The position numbers were made by a program, and so were the translations under genes. Below the pieces are notes generated by a model. That model was given only the letters and a program-made list of their open reading frames with translations. It searched no databases and was not told the DNA's origin. Below, piece by piece: positions 8,701 to 17,896 of a DNA stretch of 64,000 nucleotides. Each line of letters starts with the position of its first letter. The stretch's first letter is position 1. This DNA comes from JAZBPO01 sp963691775 (lineage in GTDB: Bacteria; Pseudomonadota; Gammaproteobacteria; Pseudomonadales; Azotimanducaceae): assembly GCA_963691775.1 (NCBI GenBank), contig OY829369.1, positions 1,426,001 through 1,490,000 of the forward strand, read 5' to 3'.

Positions 8701-11700
8701 CCGGCCCCGTCTCGTCGAGAGCGACGCTCAGGGCGGAGACGGGCAGCAGGTCTGCGTTCACGTACTGCGGATCCGTCGGCGTCGACTCGTTGCCGGCGGC
8801 GTCCACGGCCGTGACCACGTAGGTGAAGGCGCTGGTCGACGGCGCCGTGTCGAGCGCCGGGGAATCGGGCACGTCGTCGCGCAGGGGCGTGACGCCCGTC
8901 AGATTGACGGGCTGACCCCGAGGCGTATCGACGCGGTAGACGCGATAGGTCAGCCCCTGGAGCGTCGCCTCGCCCGCAGGCGGCGTCCAGCGCAGGACGA
9001 CGCCGGCGCCGGTGAGCTCCGCGGTGAACTCGCCGGGCACGGCCGGCGGCGTCGAATCGGTGGTGACGGCGACCAGGTCCGAGGGGCCGGAGTAGCTCGT
9101 CTGGCCATTATCGCGGCGTTCGCTCGCGACGGCGTAGCGGTAGATGCCCTCTACGAGGCCGCCGCCGGGCGCCTCGAAGCCGAGGGCGCCGTCGTCGACG
9201 AAGGCGAGGGTCTGCGTGCCGGCGACGTCCGTGAGTTCGACCGGCGCCGGTTCCCCCGGGCCCTGCCGGAACAGGCGATAGCCCGAAGCGCCGTCCACGG
9301 CGTTCCAGGCGAGGCGCACGCGGCCGCCCACCTCCGCCTCTGCCGTAAGGCCAAAGGGCACAGCCAGCGGCGGCAGTTCGCCCTGATAGACCTGCACGCC
9401 GATGCCGGGCGGCAGACGATCCTCGACGTTGCCGAGGTCGTCCTCGGCGCTGTAGGTGAACGAAAGCGTCTGCGGCTGAGGCTCGCCCTGCGCGTCGACG
9501 CCCGCCTCGATAGGCAGGTCGAACTCGGCGCGGTAGCGCGGTTCGCCCGGCAGCGAGAGCGCATCGAGGACGAGCGGCAGGCCCGCTTCCTGGCCGGCGA
9601 TCGGTGTGCCGTCGAGCGTCGGCCTGAGCGTGACCTGCGTCCCCGGCCCGACGTCCTCGTCAAGGCGGATCAGTACCTCGACGGTGGCCGGCACATCGAT
9701 GTCGTCGGGATCGTTCCGGACCGGCGCCGGAGGATTCACGGTCACCTCCAGCACCTGCGGGCCGCGCGTGTCGACCTCGAGGGTCGCGCCGGCGGTGACT
9801 TCCGTTCCGCGGTTGCCGACCGCATCGAGGGCGGAGAGCACGGCGAACACGGTGCCCGTTGGCACGTCTGCGGTGAGCTGCCAGCTCGTGCGGTACAGCG
9901 TCGGATCCTCGAAATCGCGCACCAGTTCAAGCACGTCGGGCACCCCACCTTCGGGCACGAGCGCAAGGTAGGGCCGCGTAAGCAGCGGTTCGCTCGCGCG
10001 CAGCTCCATTCCGACGGTGCCCGGCGCGATGCGGCCGGTAGCAGCATCGAAGGCGCCGGCCGGTGCGTAGGAGACGGTGGCGGTTGGCAGAACGCTGTCG
10101 GAGACGCCCTCTGCGAGGTCTGAGGGCGCGGACGTGGTGCCGAACTCGTTCAGAGCGACGACGCGATAGAAGTACTGGCCGTCCGCCGTAGGCATATCGG
10201 TGTAGCCGTCGCCGGTGATCGGCGCCCCGTTCACCTTCGTGGCCGCGGCGATGGCCTCGAAGGGCGCCTCGGCGCGGTAGAGGTCGTAGCTCGCGACCGC
10301 AGCGTCGGGCGATGCGCCCCAGGCGAGGCGGATCTCGCCAAGCTGTCGGCTCTCGGCGACTAGGCCGATGGGCGCGTCGGGCTGCGCCGTGTCGAGGGTA
10401 ACCGTGACCGGGGTGGAGGCCGGGCCGAACTGGGCGCGGCCGGCGTAGCGGGCGCGAACGGTGATGAGGTTGTCTCCCTCCTCCAGCGCGGCGCCGGTGA
10501 AGAACTCGCCGTCCGGATCGGCGCCGAGCGTGTCCTGGGGCACGCCGTTCACTAGCACCTCGATCTCTGCATCTTTCGCGGTGGTGCCCCGTAGATCGAT
10601 GGCCGGAATGTTGGTGCGGGTGCCGGAGACGGGCTCCGTGAGCGTCGGCGCGCCGGGCGGCGCGAGCGCCACGGTGGCGATGCGCACCACGCCGGAGAGG
10701 TTGCCGAGCGTGTCGCGGGCGCGAACGGCGAAGACGCGGCTGCCGTCGGCGATGGCCGTCAGGTCGAGCTCGAAGCGGGCGTCGGACTCACCGCGCGTAT
10801 CGGCGCCGACGAGCACGTCGTCGACGAAGAACTCGACAGTGCCGATGCCTGAGGGATCGGTGACGGTCAGGGTCCAGGGCGCCGGCTGCGACAGGGTGAT
10901 GCCGTCAGCGAAGGCGCCCCCGTCGTAGGCGAGCGCCGAGATCACCGGGCCCTCGTTGTCGTCCTGCGGCGTGGCCGTGATCGGCACCACGGCTGGATCG
11001 GTGCCGCCGGCGATGTTCACGGTGGCCACGGCGAGATAGTAGGTCGCGCCGTTGGTGAGGCCGGTGACCGAAGCGCTGTTGGTGCCGGCCGGGACAACGA
11101 GGCGCGGCGCCAGGCCGGAAACGTCCGTGAAGGGGCTCGATTCTGCGTAGAGCGCGTACGCCGCCACGAGATCGGCCGGAGCTGCGCCTGCCCAATCGAG
11201 TCGGACTCTGCCGCTGAAGGCCTCGGAGCCCTGAACTGCGGGGTTCGGCAGCCAGGTCACGGCGATGGCCAATGCGCCGTCGGACACGTTGCCGTCGACG
11301 TCGACCGTCTTGATCAGCAGGTCCGTACGCGTCGCGGCCGGAACGCCGCTGACTACATAGCTCGCAGTGGCCGCATCGAGATCGACCGCTGCACCGCCGT
11401 CGGAAGTCACGCGGAAGCCGGCGAAGTCCTCGTCGTCCGGTGCCTGCCAGCTGAAATGTGCGCCGTCCGCGAGATTGAGCACGGACACCTCGCCCACCTC
11501 GGCGGGCGGCACAACGTCGATGGGCACGGCCGAAACCGAGGTCACGGTCTGCTCGACCTGCCCCTGCAGGTCGACGGCGACTACGGCGAAGGAGACGGTC
11601 ACTCCGCGTTCCAGGCCCGTGAGCGAGAACTGGCGAAGGCCGGCGGGCGTGGTGCCGGCCAGCGTGGCCGAAGCCGTGTCCGTAAAGGGCACCGCAGCGG

Positions 11701-14700
11701 TGTAGATGCGATAAGCAGCGATGTCACCGCCATTGGCAGCCTCGTCGTAGGCCAACCAGTCGAGGGCCAGCGTACGGCCGTCGCCGTTCGGATCGACGGA
11801 CAGGGCGACAGGGCCCGGCGCGCTGTCGTCGAACACGACGGCTACTTCCGTGGCAGCGCCCGTGTTCCCGGCGGCGTCGGTCTGCGTGACCGCGAGCAGA
11901 TTCGGGCCCGGAAGCAGCGTGACCGTGCCCGAGAAGGTCGTATCGGGCCCGGCGGCGGCGAGCAGCTCACCGTTCACGCGGACCTCCGCGCCGGCTTCGC
12001 GCGTACCGCTGAGCGTGAGCTGCGGCACCGGCACCTGAGCCGGCACGGCGTCGAGCGCCGGCGGGGCCGGCGGTGTGTAATCGAGTTCGAACAATTCGAC
12101 GTCGACGGTGGCGCTGTTGCCGACGGCATCCACGAGCGTGCCGAACAAGCGCCAGGTGCCGTCGACGAACCCCCCTTGAGGCGCGAAGCTCGCGCCGCTC
12201 GGCGTCGAGCCGACCGTACCGCCCTGAACGATGCCGTTGCGGCGGAAGCTGAGCGTCGAGGTCGGCAGCGCGAAGCCCGAGCCGATGTCGTCGACGGTGA
12301 GTTCGATGGCACCCGGGACTTGGTTGGCGAGACCGCTTGGCGCATTCGCGGTCAGCGTCGGCGCCTCGAGATCCGCGAAGATCACGAGGTCCACGGCCCG
12401 GGAGACGTTGCCGGCGGCGTCCACGGCCGTGAGCGAGACGGTGTTCTCACCCGGATCGAGGGCGACAGCGATGGCGAAGGCGCCCGCCTGCTGCGGCGTG
12501 CGCTCGGTCCCGTCGACGGCGACGGCAGCGGTCTCGTCCCGGTTCCCGATGATCGTCACGAGCAGATCAGCGACGTAGTTGATGGTCGGTGCTGCTTGCA
12601 GGTCGTCGATGGCGAGCGGAGGCGGCGCCTCCCGGTCGACGGTGAGTGTCGCCACGAAGACGTCGTCGACCGGCTCGCCCGCCTGGCCGTCCAGATCCTG
12701 ATCCATGGGCTGACCGCCGAGGCTCGCGAGATCCGGGCCGACGGAGATCGTGTAGACGTCGTCTGTCAGTTCCGCAGGGAGATCGAAGGCAAAGCGTGTC
12801 GGGCCGATCTCCGTCGCCGTGACGGGGACGATCGTGCCCGACGTGCCGGCTAGAACGAGGTCGCCCGCGTCGACGGTGCCGGCGTCGAGCCGCGTGTTGA
12901 ACTCGACCTCGATGCGGGTGACGGCCTCGTTGGTGAATCCCGTGGGCGTCACGCCGAGCACCTGCGGCGGCACGTCGAGGGATTCGAGATACACGGTGCC
13001 CGGCGCACCGGGGAAACTCGACGCCGCGCCGCCCTCGACGGAGATCTGCGCCTGCGGATCGAAGCCGTCGAGCACGACGTAGTAAAGGGCGACGCGGCCG
13101 CCGCCGCCGCCGCCGCGGGCCGTGCTGCCGGGGTGACCCCCGCGCGCCTCAACCACGCCCTGACCGCGCACCACCCCGACATCGAGCCAGACGGACCCGC
13201 CGCTGCCGCCGCCGTAGTTGCTGTTGGATCGTTCGCCGTTCGCGCGGATGGCGCCGTCGAGCTGCAGCGTGCCCACCATGAGCTTGACCTGGCCGCCGCC
13301 GCGCTCGATCACGGGCCCGGTGCCGAAATCGAAGGGCCGCTCGAGGTCACCGAAGGTCGGGTTGAGGGGCAGCGTGACGAGGCCGCCGAGGCCGCCGTGA
13401 CTGGCGCCGTTCCGAGAACTGTGGTTCGAGACGGCGGTGAGGCCACGAGCGGTGAGGTCGATGGCGGAAGTGGCGTCGATGAAGACGTCGGTGATCTGGA
13501 CATCCAGCTTCGCGGCCGTTGGAGCAGCAGGCAGTGTCGCGTTCCGGAGAATCGCACCGTTGACAAGCTCGAGACGCGACGCCGCGAGTGTTCCGTCCAC
13601 ATCGAGCGCCGCGCCGTCGGCACGCAAGAGCCCGCGGACCAGTACGTTGCTACGAAGAATCCCACGGGCACCGGGACCCACTTCGACGCTGCTCACCATC
13701 CGGTTGGAGGCCAGCTCCAGGATCGCCGCGTCTGCGATTTCGAGGCCGGCGTCGAGGTCCTCTTCGATCGGCGTGACGCCCCCGCTGCGCCCGGTGTTCG
13801 AGATGCGCACCGACGTCGTGCCGAACAGCCGGTCAGCGAGGAAGACCGTGCCCGCGCCACCATCGATGCTCGAGTCGCCGCCGAGCGCTCTGAGGTTCGC
13901 CATCGGGAATCCGTCGATCGCGTCATAGCGGAGGGCGATTCGGCCGCCGCCGCCAGCGCCGTAGATGCTGCTTGATCCACCATCGGCGCTGATCACTCCG
14001 CTACCGCTCAGCGTCTGCGTATCGATCTGGATCGAGCCGCCGGCACTGCCCCCGGCGCTGCCCCCGCCGGACACGCCATTCGCGCGGATCGCACCGTCCA
14101 CGTGAAGCAGACCATCGACCTCGAGGCTCACGACTCCGCCGCCCCGGCGCGCAGATGAACCGGTGCCGGCGGTCCCGGGGTCACTGATAGAACCCAGTGC
14201 CGGCGTCGCAACGCCGGCGAATCGGCCACCGACGCCGCCGTGGCTGCCGCCATTGCGCGAGTCGCCGCCCGTACTGGCCCGTCCCTGCCCGGACACGTCG
14301 ATCGCACCGCCCGCGTCGACATAGACCTCATCGAACGCGAGGCGTACCGACGGATCAGCGGCGCCCTCGTAGACACCGGCTTGGCGCACGAGGCCGCCCG
14401 CCTCGACCGTGAGGACCTGCCCTCCAGTCTCGGATTCCGGTTCTAGGATTCCGCCGTCTGCGACGAGGATCGAGTCGTACACGCCCCCGACCTGTGCACG
14501 GGCGCCATCTATCTCCACGCCCACGGGAAGCGAAGGGAGCGGGGTGATCTCTGCAGTCGGCACGTCGCTCGAGACGCGCAGCACAGGCACGAGTCCGTTC
14601 TGAGCGAGATACACGGTGCCGGCCCCAGACGTCCGGCCGTTCGACTGCGCACGGGCGTCCGCCCGGATCAGGGAAAGATCGAAGCCGGCATTCGTGCCGT

Positions 14701-17700
14701 AGTAGACCGCAACGCGACCACCGCTCCCAGCGCCCAGGGTCGAAGTCGATCCGCCGTCGGCGCGGATCGACCCGCTGCCGGCAAGCGTCTGCGCATCGAT
14801 CCAGATTGATCCGCCGCTGCCCGAACCGTAATTGCCATTCCCGGCCTGACCGTCAGAAGCGATCAGACCATCGTTGGTCAGCGTGCCCGAGACGATCAGG
14901 CGTATGACGCCGCCACCCCGGCGACTTCTGCCGATGCCGTGCGTGACAGGTTGCGTCGCCGAGCCATAAGGGCTGCTCGGGCGTGTTCCACCGAAGTTCG
15001 AGGACCAACCGCCATGGCTCCCGCCGAAGACGCCGTTGCCGCCCTGATCGTTCCGCCCCTGGCCGGACACGTCGATCCGTGAAGTGGCGTCGATCGATAC
15101 GTCCGTGAACGCCAGCGTCACGCTCGGCGTCGTGCCCGACGCGGCGGTTCTCTGACTGACCAGGGCTCCGTCCGTCAGCACCAGCGACTCGCCAGAAAGC
15201 GTCGCGTCGACGCGGATCCGGCCGCCCGCATCGGCCGCGACCGTACCCGTGAACGCGGTATCGCTGCCCACGTCGAGGAAACCGCCCGCCCCGATGATCG
15301 CGTCGCCGTAGCCGATCCCTGCCACCTCGGCCAGCGCACCCGAGACGGCCAAGGTGCCTACGAAGGGCGAGACCGGCGTGCGCTCCGTCGTCACCACATC
15401 GCTGACGACTCGCAGCTCGGCCGCCGAAGCACTCTGCGCCAGATACACGGTCCCGGCGCCGGAGGTGCGGCCGTTCGATTGCGCACGGGCGTCCGCCCGG
15501 ATCAGGGAAAGATCGAAGCCGGCATTCGTGCCGTAGTAGACCGCAACGCGACCACCGCTCCCAGCGCCCAGGGTCGAAGTCGATCCGCCGTCGGCGCGGA
15601 TCGACCCGCTGCCGGCAAGCGTCTGCGCATCGATCCAGATTGATCCGCCGCTGCCCGAACCGTAATTGCCATTCCCAGCCTGACCGTCAGAAGCGATCAG
15701 ACCATCGTTGGTCAGCGTGCCCGAGACGATCAGGCGTATGACGCCGCCACCCCGGCGACTTCTGCCGATGCCGTGCGTGACAGGTTGCGTCGCCGAGCCA
15801 TAAGGGCTGCTCGGGCGTGTTCCACCGAAGTTCGAGGACCAACCGCCATGGCTCCCGCCGAAGACGCCGTTGCCGCCCTGATCGTTCCGCCCCTGGCCGG
15901 ACACGTCGATCCGTGAAGTGGCGTCGATCGATACGTCCGTGAACGCCAGCGTCACGCTCGGCGTCGTGCCCGACGCGGCGGTCCTCTGACTGACCAGGGC
16001 TCCGTCCGTCAGCACCAGCGACTCGCCAGAAAGCGTCGCGTCGACACGGATCCGGCCGCCCGCATCGGCCGCGACCGTACCCGTGAACGCGGTATCGCTG
16101 CCCACGTCCAGGTAACCGTCCGATCCGATCGATGCGTCCCCGAAGCCCGCGCCGGACACCTCCGCCAGGGCACCCTCGACGAGGAGCGTTCCCACAAAGG
16201 GCGAAACGGGCGTGCGCTCCGTCGTCACCACATCGCTGACGACTCGCAGCTCGGCCGCCGAAGCACGCTGCGCCAGATACACGGTCCCGGCGCCGGAGGT
16301 GCGGCCGTTCGATTGCGCACGGGCGTCCGCCCGGATCAGGGAAAGATCGAAGCCGGCATTCGTGCCGTAGTAGACCGCAACGCGACCACCGCTCCCAGCG
16401 CCCAGGGTCGAAGTCGATCCGCCGTCGGCGCGGATCGACCCGCTGCCGGCAAGCGTCTGCGCATCGATCCAGATTGATCCGCCGCTGCCCGAACCGTAAT
16501 TGCCATTCCCGGCCTGACCGTCAGAAGCGATCAGACCATCGTTGGTCAGCGTGCCCGAGACGATCAGGCGTATGACGCCGCCACCCCGGCGACTTTTGCC
16601 GATGCCGTGCGTGACAGGTTGCGTCGCCGAGCCATAAGGGCTGCCGGGACGCGTGCCGCCATAGTTCGACGACCAGCCGCCGTGACTTCCCCCGTAGGCA
16701 CGACTACCGCCCTGGTCATTTCGCCCCTGCCCCGAGACGTCGATGCTCGATGTGCCGTCGATCGAGGCGTCCGTGAACTCCAGTGTGACGCTCGGCGTCG
16801 TGCCCGACGCAGCGGTCCTCTGACTGACCAGGGCTCCGTCCGTCAGCACCAGCGACTCGCCAGAAAGCGTCGCGTCGACACGGATCCGGCCGCCCGCATC
16901 GGCCGCGACCGTACCCGTGAACGCGGTATCGCTGCCCACGTCCAGGTAACCGTCCGATCCGATCGATGCGTCCCCGAAGCCCGCGCCGGACACCTCCGCC
17001 AGGGCACCCTCGACGAGGAGCGTTCCCACAAAGGGCGAAACGGGCGTGCGCTCCGTCGTCACCACATCGCTGACGACTCGCAGCTCGGCCGCCGAAGCAC
17101 TCTGCGCCAGATACACGGTCCCGGCGCCGGAGGTGCGGCCGTTCGATTGCGCACGGGCGTCCGCCCGGATCAGGGAAAGATCGAAGCCGGCATTCGTGCC
17201 GTAGTAGACCGCAACGCGACCACCGCTCCCAGCGCCCAGGGTCGAAGTCGATCCGCCGTCGGCGCGGATCGACCCGCTGCCGGCAAGCGTCTGCGCATCG
17301 ATCCAGATTGATCCGCCGCTGCCCGAACCGTAATCGCCATTCCCGGCCTGACCGTCAGAAGCGATCAGACCATCGTTGGTCAGCGTGCCCGAGACGATCA
17401 GGCGTATGACGCCGCCACCCCGGCGACTTTTGCCGATGCCGTGCTGGAAGGGTTCTGTAGCCGAACCGTAGGGACCGCCCGGGCGCGTCCCGCCGACGTT
17501 CGAGGACCAGCCGCCGTAGCTCCCGCCGAAGACTCTGTTGCCACCCTGGTCGTTGCGCCCGCGTCCGGACACGTCGACGCTCGAAGTGGCGTCGACGGAG
17601 ACGTCGCCCTGAACCGTGATGACCGGAAGCGCCACCGTTGCCGTGCTGTGCGTCAGCGTGGCGCCATTGACCAGCGCGAGCGAAGCAAAGTTGTGTGGCC

Positions 17701-17896
17701 CATCGACGGTCAGTCGAACCCCGTCGACCGTGATGTCGTCGCCCTCGAACTGCGTGTTGCCGTTGCCGATCGTCGTGTCCGACGTCAGCACGACCGTGGC
17801 CGCGGACGCGCCGGCCGCACCGCACGCGATGCAGGCACTCATCAGGACCATCGCCGCGAGACGCATGGATCGCACGCTCTCCTCTCCCCGGCTCAT
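5762..17896 (-). CDS. Giant secreted repeat protein (Ig/FN3/CARDB-like)
   Basis: A protein of about 4044 residues starting at the ATG overlapping the upstream stop (TGATG at 17898-17894); a GTG five codons earlier is possible. Residues 1 to about 33 form a signal peptide. Residues of about 105-1110 are near-identical 278-residue Gly-rich modules, with diverged versions to about 1600. Then come Ig-like/SwmA-type, FN3-like and Ig-like modules (about 1640-3050), CARDB-like segments, and a carboxypeptidase-regulatory-like domain near 3725-3795. The C-terminus is Cys-containing with no sorting signal, LPXTG or autotransporter barrel that I can see. The architecture implies an extracellular filament or adhesin. 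The rhs gene follows at once, suggesting joint production. Function is inferred from architecture only. Confidence 0.85.
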   Translation of the reverse strand: MSRGEESVRSMRLAAMVLMSACIACGAAGASAATVVLTSDTTIGNGNTQFEGDDITVDGVRLTVDGPHNFASLALVNGATLTHSTATVALPVITVQGDVSVDATSSVDVSGRGRNDQGGNRVFGGSYGGWSSNVGGTRPGGPYGSATEPFQHGIGKSRRGGGVIRLIVSGTLTNDGLIASDGQAGNGDYGSGSGGSIWIDAQTLAGSGSIRADGGSTSTLGAGSGGRVAVYYGTNAGFDLSLIRADARAQSNGRTSGAGTVYLAQSASAAELRVVSDVVTTERTPVSPFVGTLLVEGALAEVSGAGFGDASIGSDGYLDVGSDTAFTGTVAADAGGRIRVDATLSGESLVLTDGALVSQRTAASGTTPSVTLEFTDASIDGTSSIDVSGQGRNDQGGSRAYGGSHGGWSSNYGGTRPGSPYGSATQPVTHGIGKSRRGGGVIRLIVSGTLTNDGLIASDGQAGNGNYGSGSGGSIWIDAQTLAGSGSIRADGGSTSTLGAGSGGRVAVYYGTNAGFDLSLIRADARAQSNGRTSGAGTVYLAQRASAAELRVVSDVVTTERTPVSPFVGTLLVEGALAEVSGAGFGDASIGSDGYLDVGSDTAFTGTVAADAGGRIRVDATLSGESLVLTDGALVSQRTAASGTTPSVTLAFTDVSIDATSRIDVSGQGRNDQGGNGVFGGSHGGWSSNFGGTRPSSPYGSATQPVTHGIGRSRRGGGVIRLIVSGTLTNDGLIASDGQAGNGNYGSGSGGSIWIDAQTLAGSGSIRADGGSTSTLGAGSGGRVAVYYGTNAGFDLSLIRADARAQSNGRTSGAGTVYLAQSASAAELRVVSDVVTTERTPVSPFVGTLAVSGALAEVAGIGYGDAIIGAGGFLDVGSDTAFTGTVAADAGGRIRVDATLSGESLVLTDGALVSQRTAASGTTPSVTLAFTDVSIDATSRIDVSGQGRNDQGGNGVFGGSHGGWSSNFGGTRPSSPYGSATQPVTHGIGRSRRGGGVIRLIVSGTLTNDGLIASDGQAGNGNYGSGSGGSIWIDAQTLAGSGSIRADGGSTSTLGAGSGGRVAVYYGTNAGFDLSLIRADARAQSNGRTSGAGTVYLAQNGLVPVLRVSSDVPTAEITPLPSLPVGVEIDGARAQVGGVYDSILVADGGILEPESETGGQVLTVEAGGLVRQAGVYEGAADPSVRLAFDEVYVDAGGAIDVSGQGRASTGGDSRNGGSHGGVGGRFAGVATPALGSISDPGTAGTGSSARRGGGVVSLEVDGLLHVDGAIRANGVSGGGSAGGSAGGSIQIDTQTLSGSGVISADGGSSSIYGAGGGGRIALRYDAIDGFPMANLRALGGDSSIDGGAGTVFLADRLFGTTSVRISNTGRSGGVTPIEEDLDAGLEIADAAILELASNRMVSSVEVGPGARGILRSNVLVRGLLRADGAALDVDGTLAASRLELVNGAILRNATLPAAPTAAKLDVQITDVFIDATSAIDLTARGLTAVSNHSSRNGASHGGLGGLVTLPLNPTFGDLERPFDFGTGPVIERGGGQVKLMVGTLQLDGAIRANGERSNSNYGGGSGGSVWLDVGVVRGQGVVEARGGHPGSTARGGGGGGRVALYYVVLDGFDPQAQISVEGGAASSFPGAPGTVYLESLDVPPQVLGVTPTGFTNEAVTRIEVEFNTRLDAGTVDAGDLVLAGTSGTIVPVTATEIGPTRFAFDLPAELTDDVYTISVGPDLASLGGQPMDQDLDGQAGEPVDDVFVATLTVDREAPPPLAIDDLQAAPTINYVADLLVTIIGNRDETAAVAVDGTERTPQQAGAFAIAVALDPGENTVSLTAVDAAGNVSRAVDLVIFADLEAPTLTANAPSGLANQVPGAIELTVDDIGSGFALPTSTLSFRRNGIVQGGTVGSTPSGASFAPQGGFVDGTWRLFGTLVDAVGNSATVDVELFELDYTPPAPPALDAVPAQVPVPQLTLSGTREAGAEVRVNGELLAAAGPDTTFSGTVTLLPGPNLLAVTQTDAAGNTGAATEVAVVFDDSAPGPVALSVDPNGDGRTLALDWLAYDEAANGGDIAAYRIYTAAVPFTDTASATLAGTTPAGLRQFSLTGLERGVTVSFAVVAVDLQGQVEQTVTSVSAVPIDVVPPAEVGEVSVLNLADGAHFSWQAPDDEDFAGFRVTSDGGAAVDLDAATASYVVSGVPAATRTDLLIKTVDVDGNVSDGALAIAVTWLPNPAVQGSEAFSGRVRLDWAGAAPADLVAAYALYAESSPFTDVSGLAPRLVVPAGTNSASVTGLTNGATYYLAVATVNIAGGTDPAVVPITATPQDDNEGPVISALAYDGGAFADGITLSQPAPWTLTVTDPSGIGTVEFFVDDVLVGADTRGESDARFELDLTAIADGSRVFAVRARDTLGNLSGVVRIATVALAPPGAPTLTEPVSGTRTNIPAIDLRGTTAKDAEIEVLVNGVPQDTLGADPDGEFFTGAALEEGDNLITVRARYAGRAQFGPASTPVTVTLDTAQPDAPIGLVAESRQLGEIRLAWGASPDAAVASYDLYRAEAPFEAIAAATKVNGAPITGDGYTDMPTADGQYFYRVVALNEFGTTSAPSDLAEGVSDSVLPTATVSYAPAGAFDAATGRIAPGTVGMELRASEPLLTRPYLALVPEGGVPDVLELVRDFEDPTLYRTSWQLTADVPTGTVFAVLSALDAVGNRGTEVTAGATLEVDTRGPQVLEVTVNPPAPVRNDPDDIDVPATVEVLIRLDEDVGPGTQVTLRPTLDGTPIAGQEAGLPLVLDALSLPGEPRYRAEFDLPIEAGVDAQGEPQPQTLSFTYSAEDDLGNVEDRLPPGIGVQVYQGELPPLAVPFGLTAEAEVGGRVRLAWNAVDGASGYRLFRQGPGEPAPVELTDVAGTQTLAFVDDGALGFEAPGGGLVEGIYRYAVASERRDNGQTSYSGPSDLVAVTTDSTPPAVPGEFTAELTGAGVVLRWTPPAGEATLQGLTYRVYRVDTPRGQPVNLTGVTPLRDDVPDSPALDTAPSTSAFTYVVTAVDAAGNESTPTDPQYVNADLLPVSALSVALDETGPATIAFTSGGGAITGFAVAVDGVELPDLLPAAVGVSTFVDDTYPAERSDAPIERTYAVTAVDTNDARSLPHEIVLPALSVTRSDVDDVGRPAPAALERNVMNRLWFRVANAGATAAAGVTLEVGVDDEAGGVVTERTHRSARFDVAAGSFTLVPVVIGGYDGLDNLGDLRFALTQAPVEGDAVTLRQREAVAAVDAALVTTLATEAFVRGGTGTVRFSLENTSDVTTEIVLGQSGGDSPDVRLRLEDEAGNVLATSPVRQLTGGVVNLANGFAVARVEPGATFTSGPLPLTVPQGAPDDVVVRLALDRLRYLSGTDDEVVIQGIGATRRATLVETPYVGEVTAIDPLIVAAGAEDRSVRIQGRAVSRRTGAAQPGVPVELVLQVAGFEKSETLVTDGTGAFTYTFRPTASDSGRYAVSVVHPDLVDRPEQGVFTVESLRLRPASFGGDVIRGVAQGLQTTVTAGAATDLEGVRFEYLAEDQPGGVFASSVDVTVDAPRDLAAGESARIGFTFTGRADAAESGRFVLRLVSDDAAGPLGAVTVDYRLTEATPALGYSPTFVELGTALEAQATGVFTVKNSGYAPVLDATVRLERADGSPAPAWLFLSSTADLGTLEVGEERVLEVTAAPGASVPEDDYTFRAVLGGENVGEQIMPVYVAVTESGMGGVLVHVSDIYTATLDESGQPIPGLEGARIKLQNEQVLSELFEATTDAFGNALFADLPAGNYVYRASAFDHQDASGRLRIQPGVVGAQEVFLTNKLVTVEWSVVEIPIQDRYEVRLEATFRTNVPAAVLILEPTVVNLPRLSEGETFFGEFTLTNYGLITAENATSVLPEDDDYLQFEFLAEPPPELLAGEIFTIPYRVTALRDFDAAADADASGAGCAARNYDFEVLASYECAVGQVLPCGALGYFNASGDLSACQATEAQPTPPAVFIAPTPTGVSSGISLGSQRQALTPDTNSGCILDGLLGGCRGEGEGPAN
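14600..17583 (-). repeat. 834-bp near-identical tandem coding repeats
   Basis: The same anchor string (TTCGTGCCGTAG on the forward strand) recurs at 14691, 15525, 16359 and 17193, exactly 834 bp apart, so each unit is 278 codons and stays in frame. Whole blocks are identical at DNA level (for example 16009-16197 with 16843-17031), while the outer ends diverge. There are about three and a half units. The level of identity implies recent amplification or gene conversion and makes length variation by slippage or recombination likely. Confidence 0.9.

Noticed and set aside
4350..12853. Long forward-strand open frames antisense to the rhs and giant genes (for example 4350-5858, 8291-10123 and 11456-12853)
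   Set aside because: They lie opposite coding regions with strong family matches and read as low-complexity, Arg/Ala/Gly/Asp-rich or Ser/Thr-rich translations with no domain. GC-rich codons on one strand open the other.
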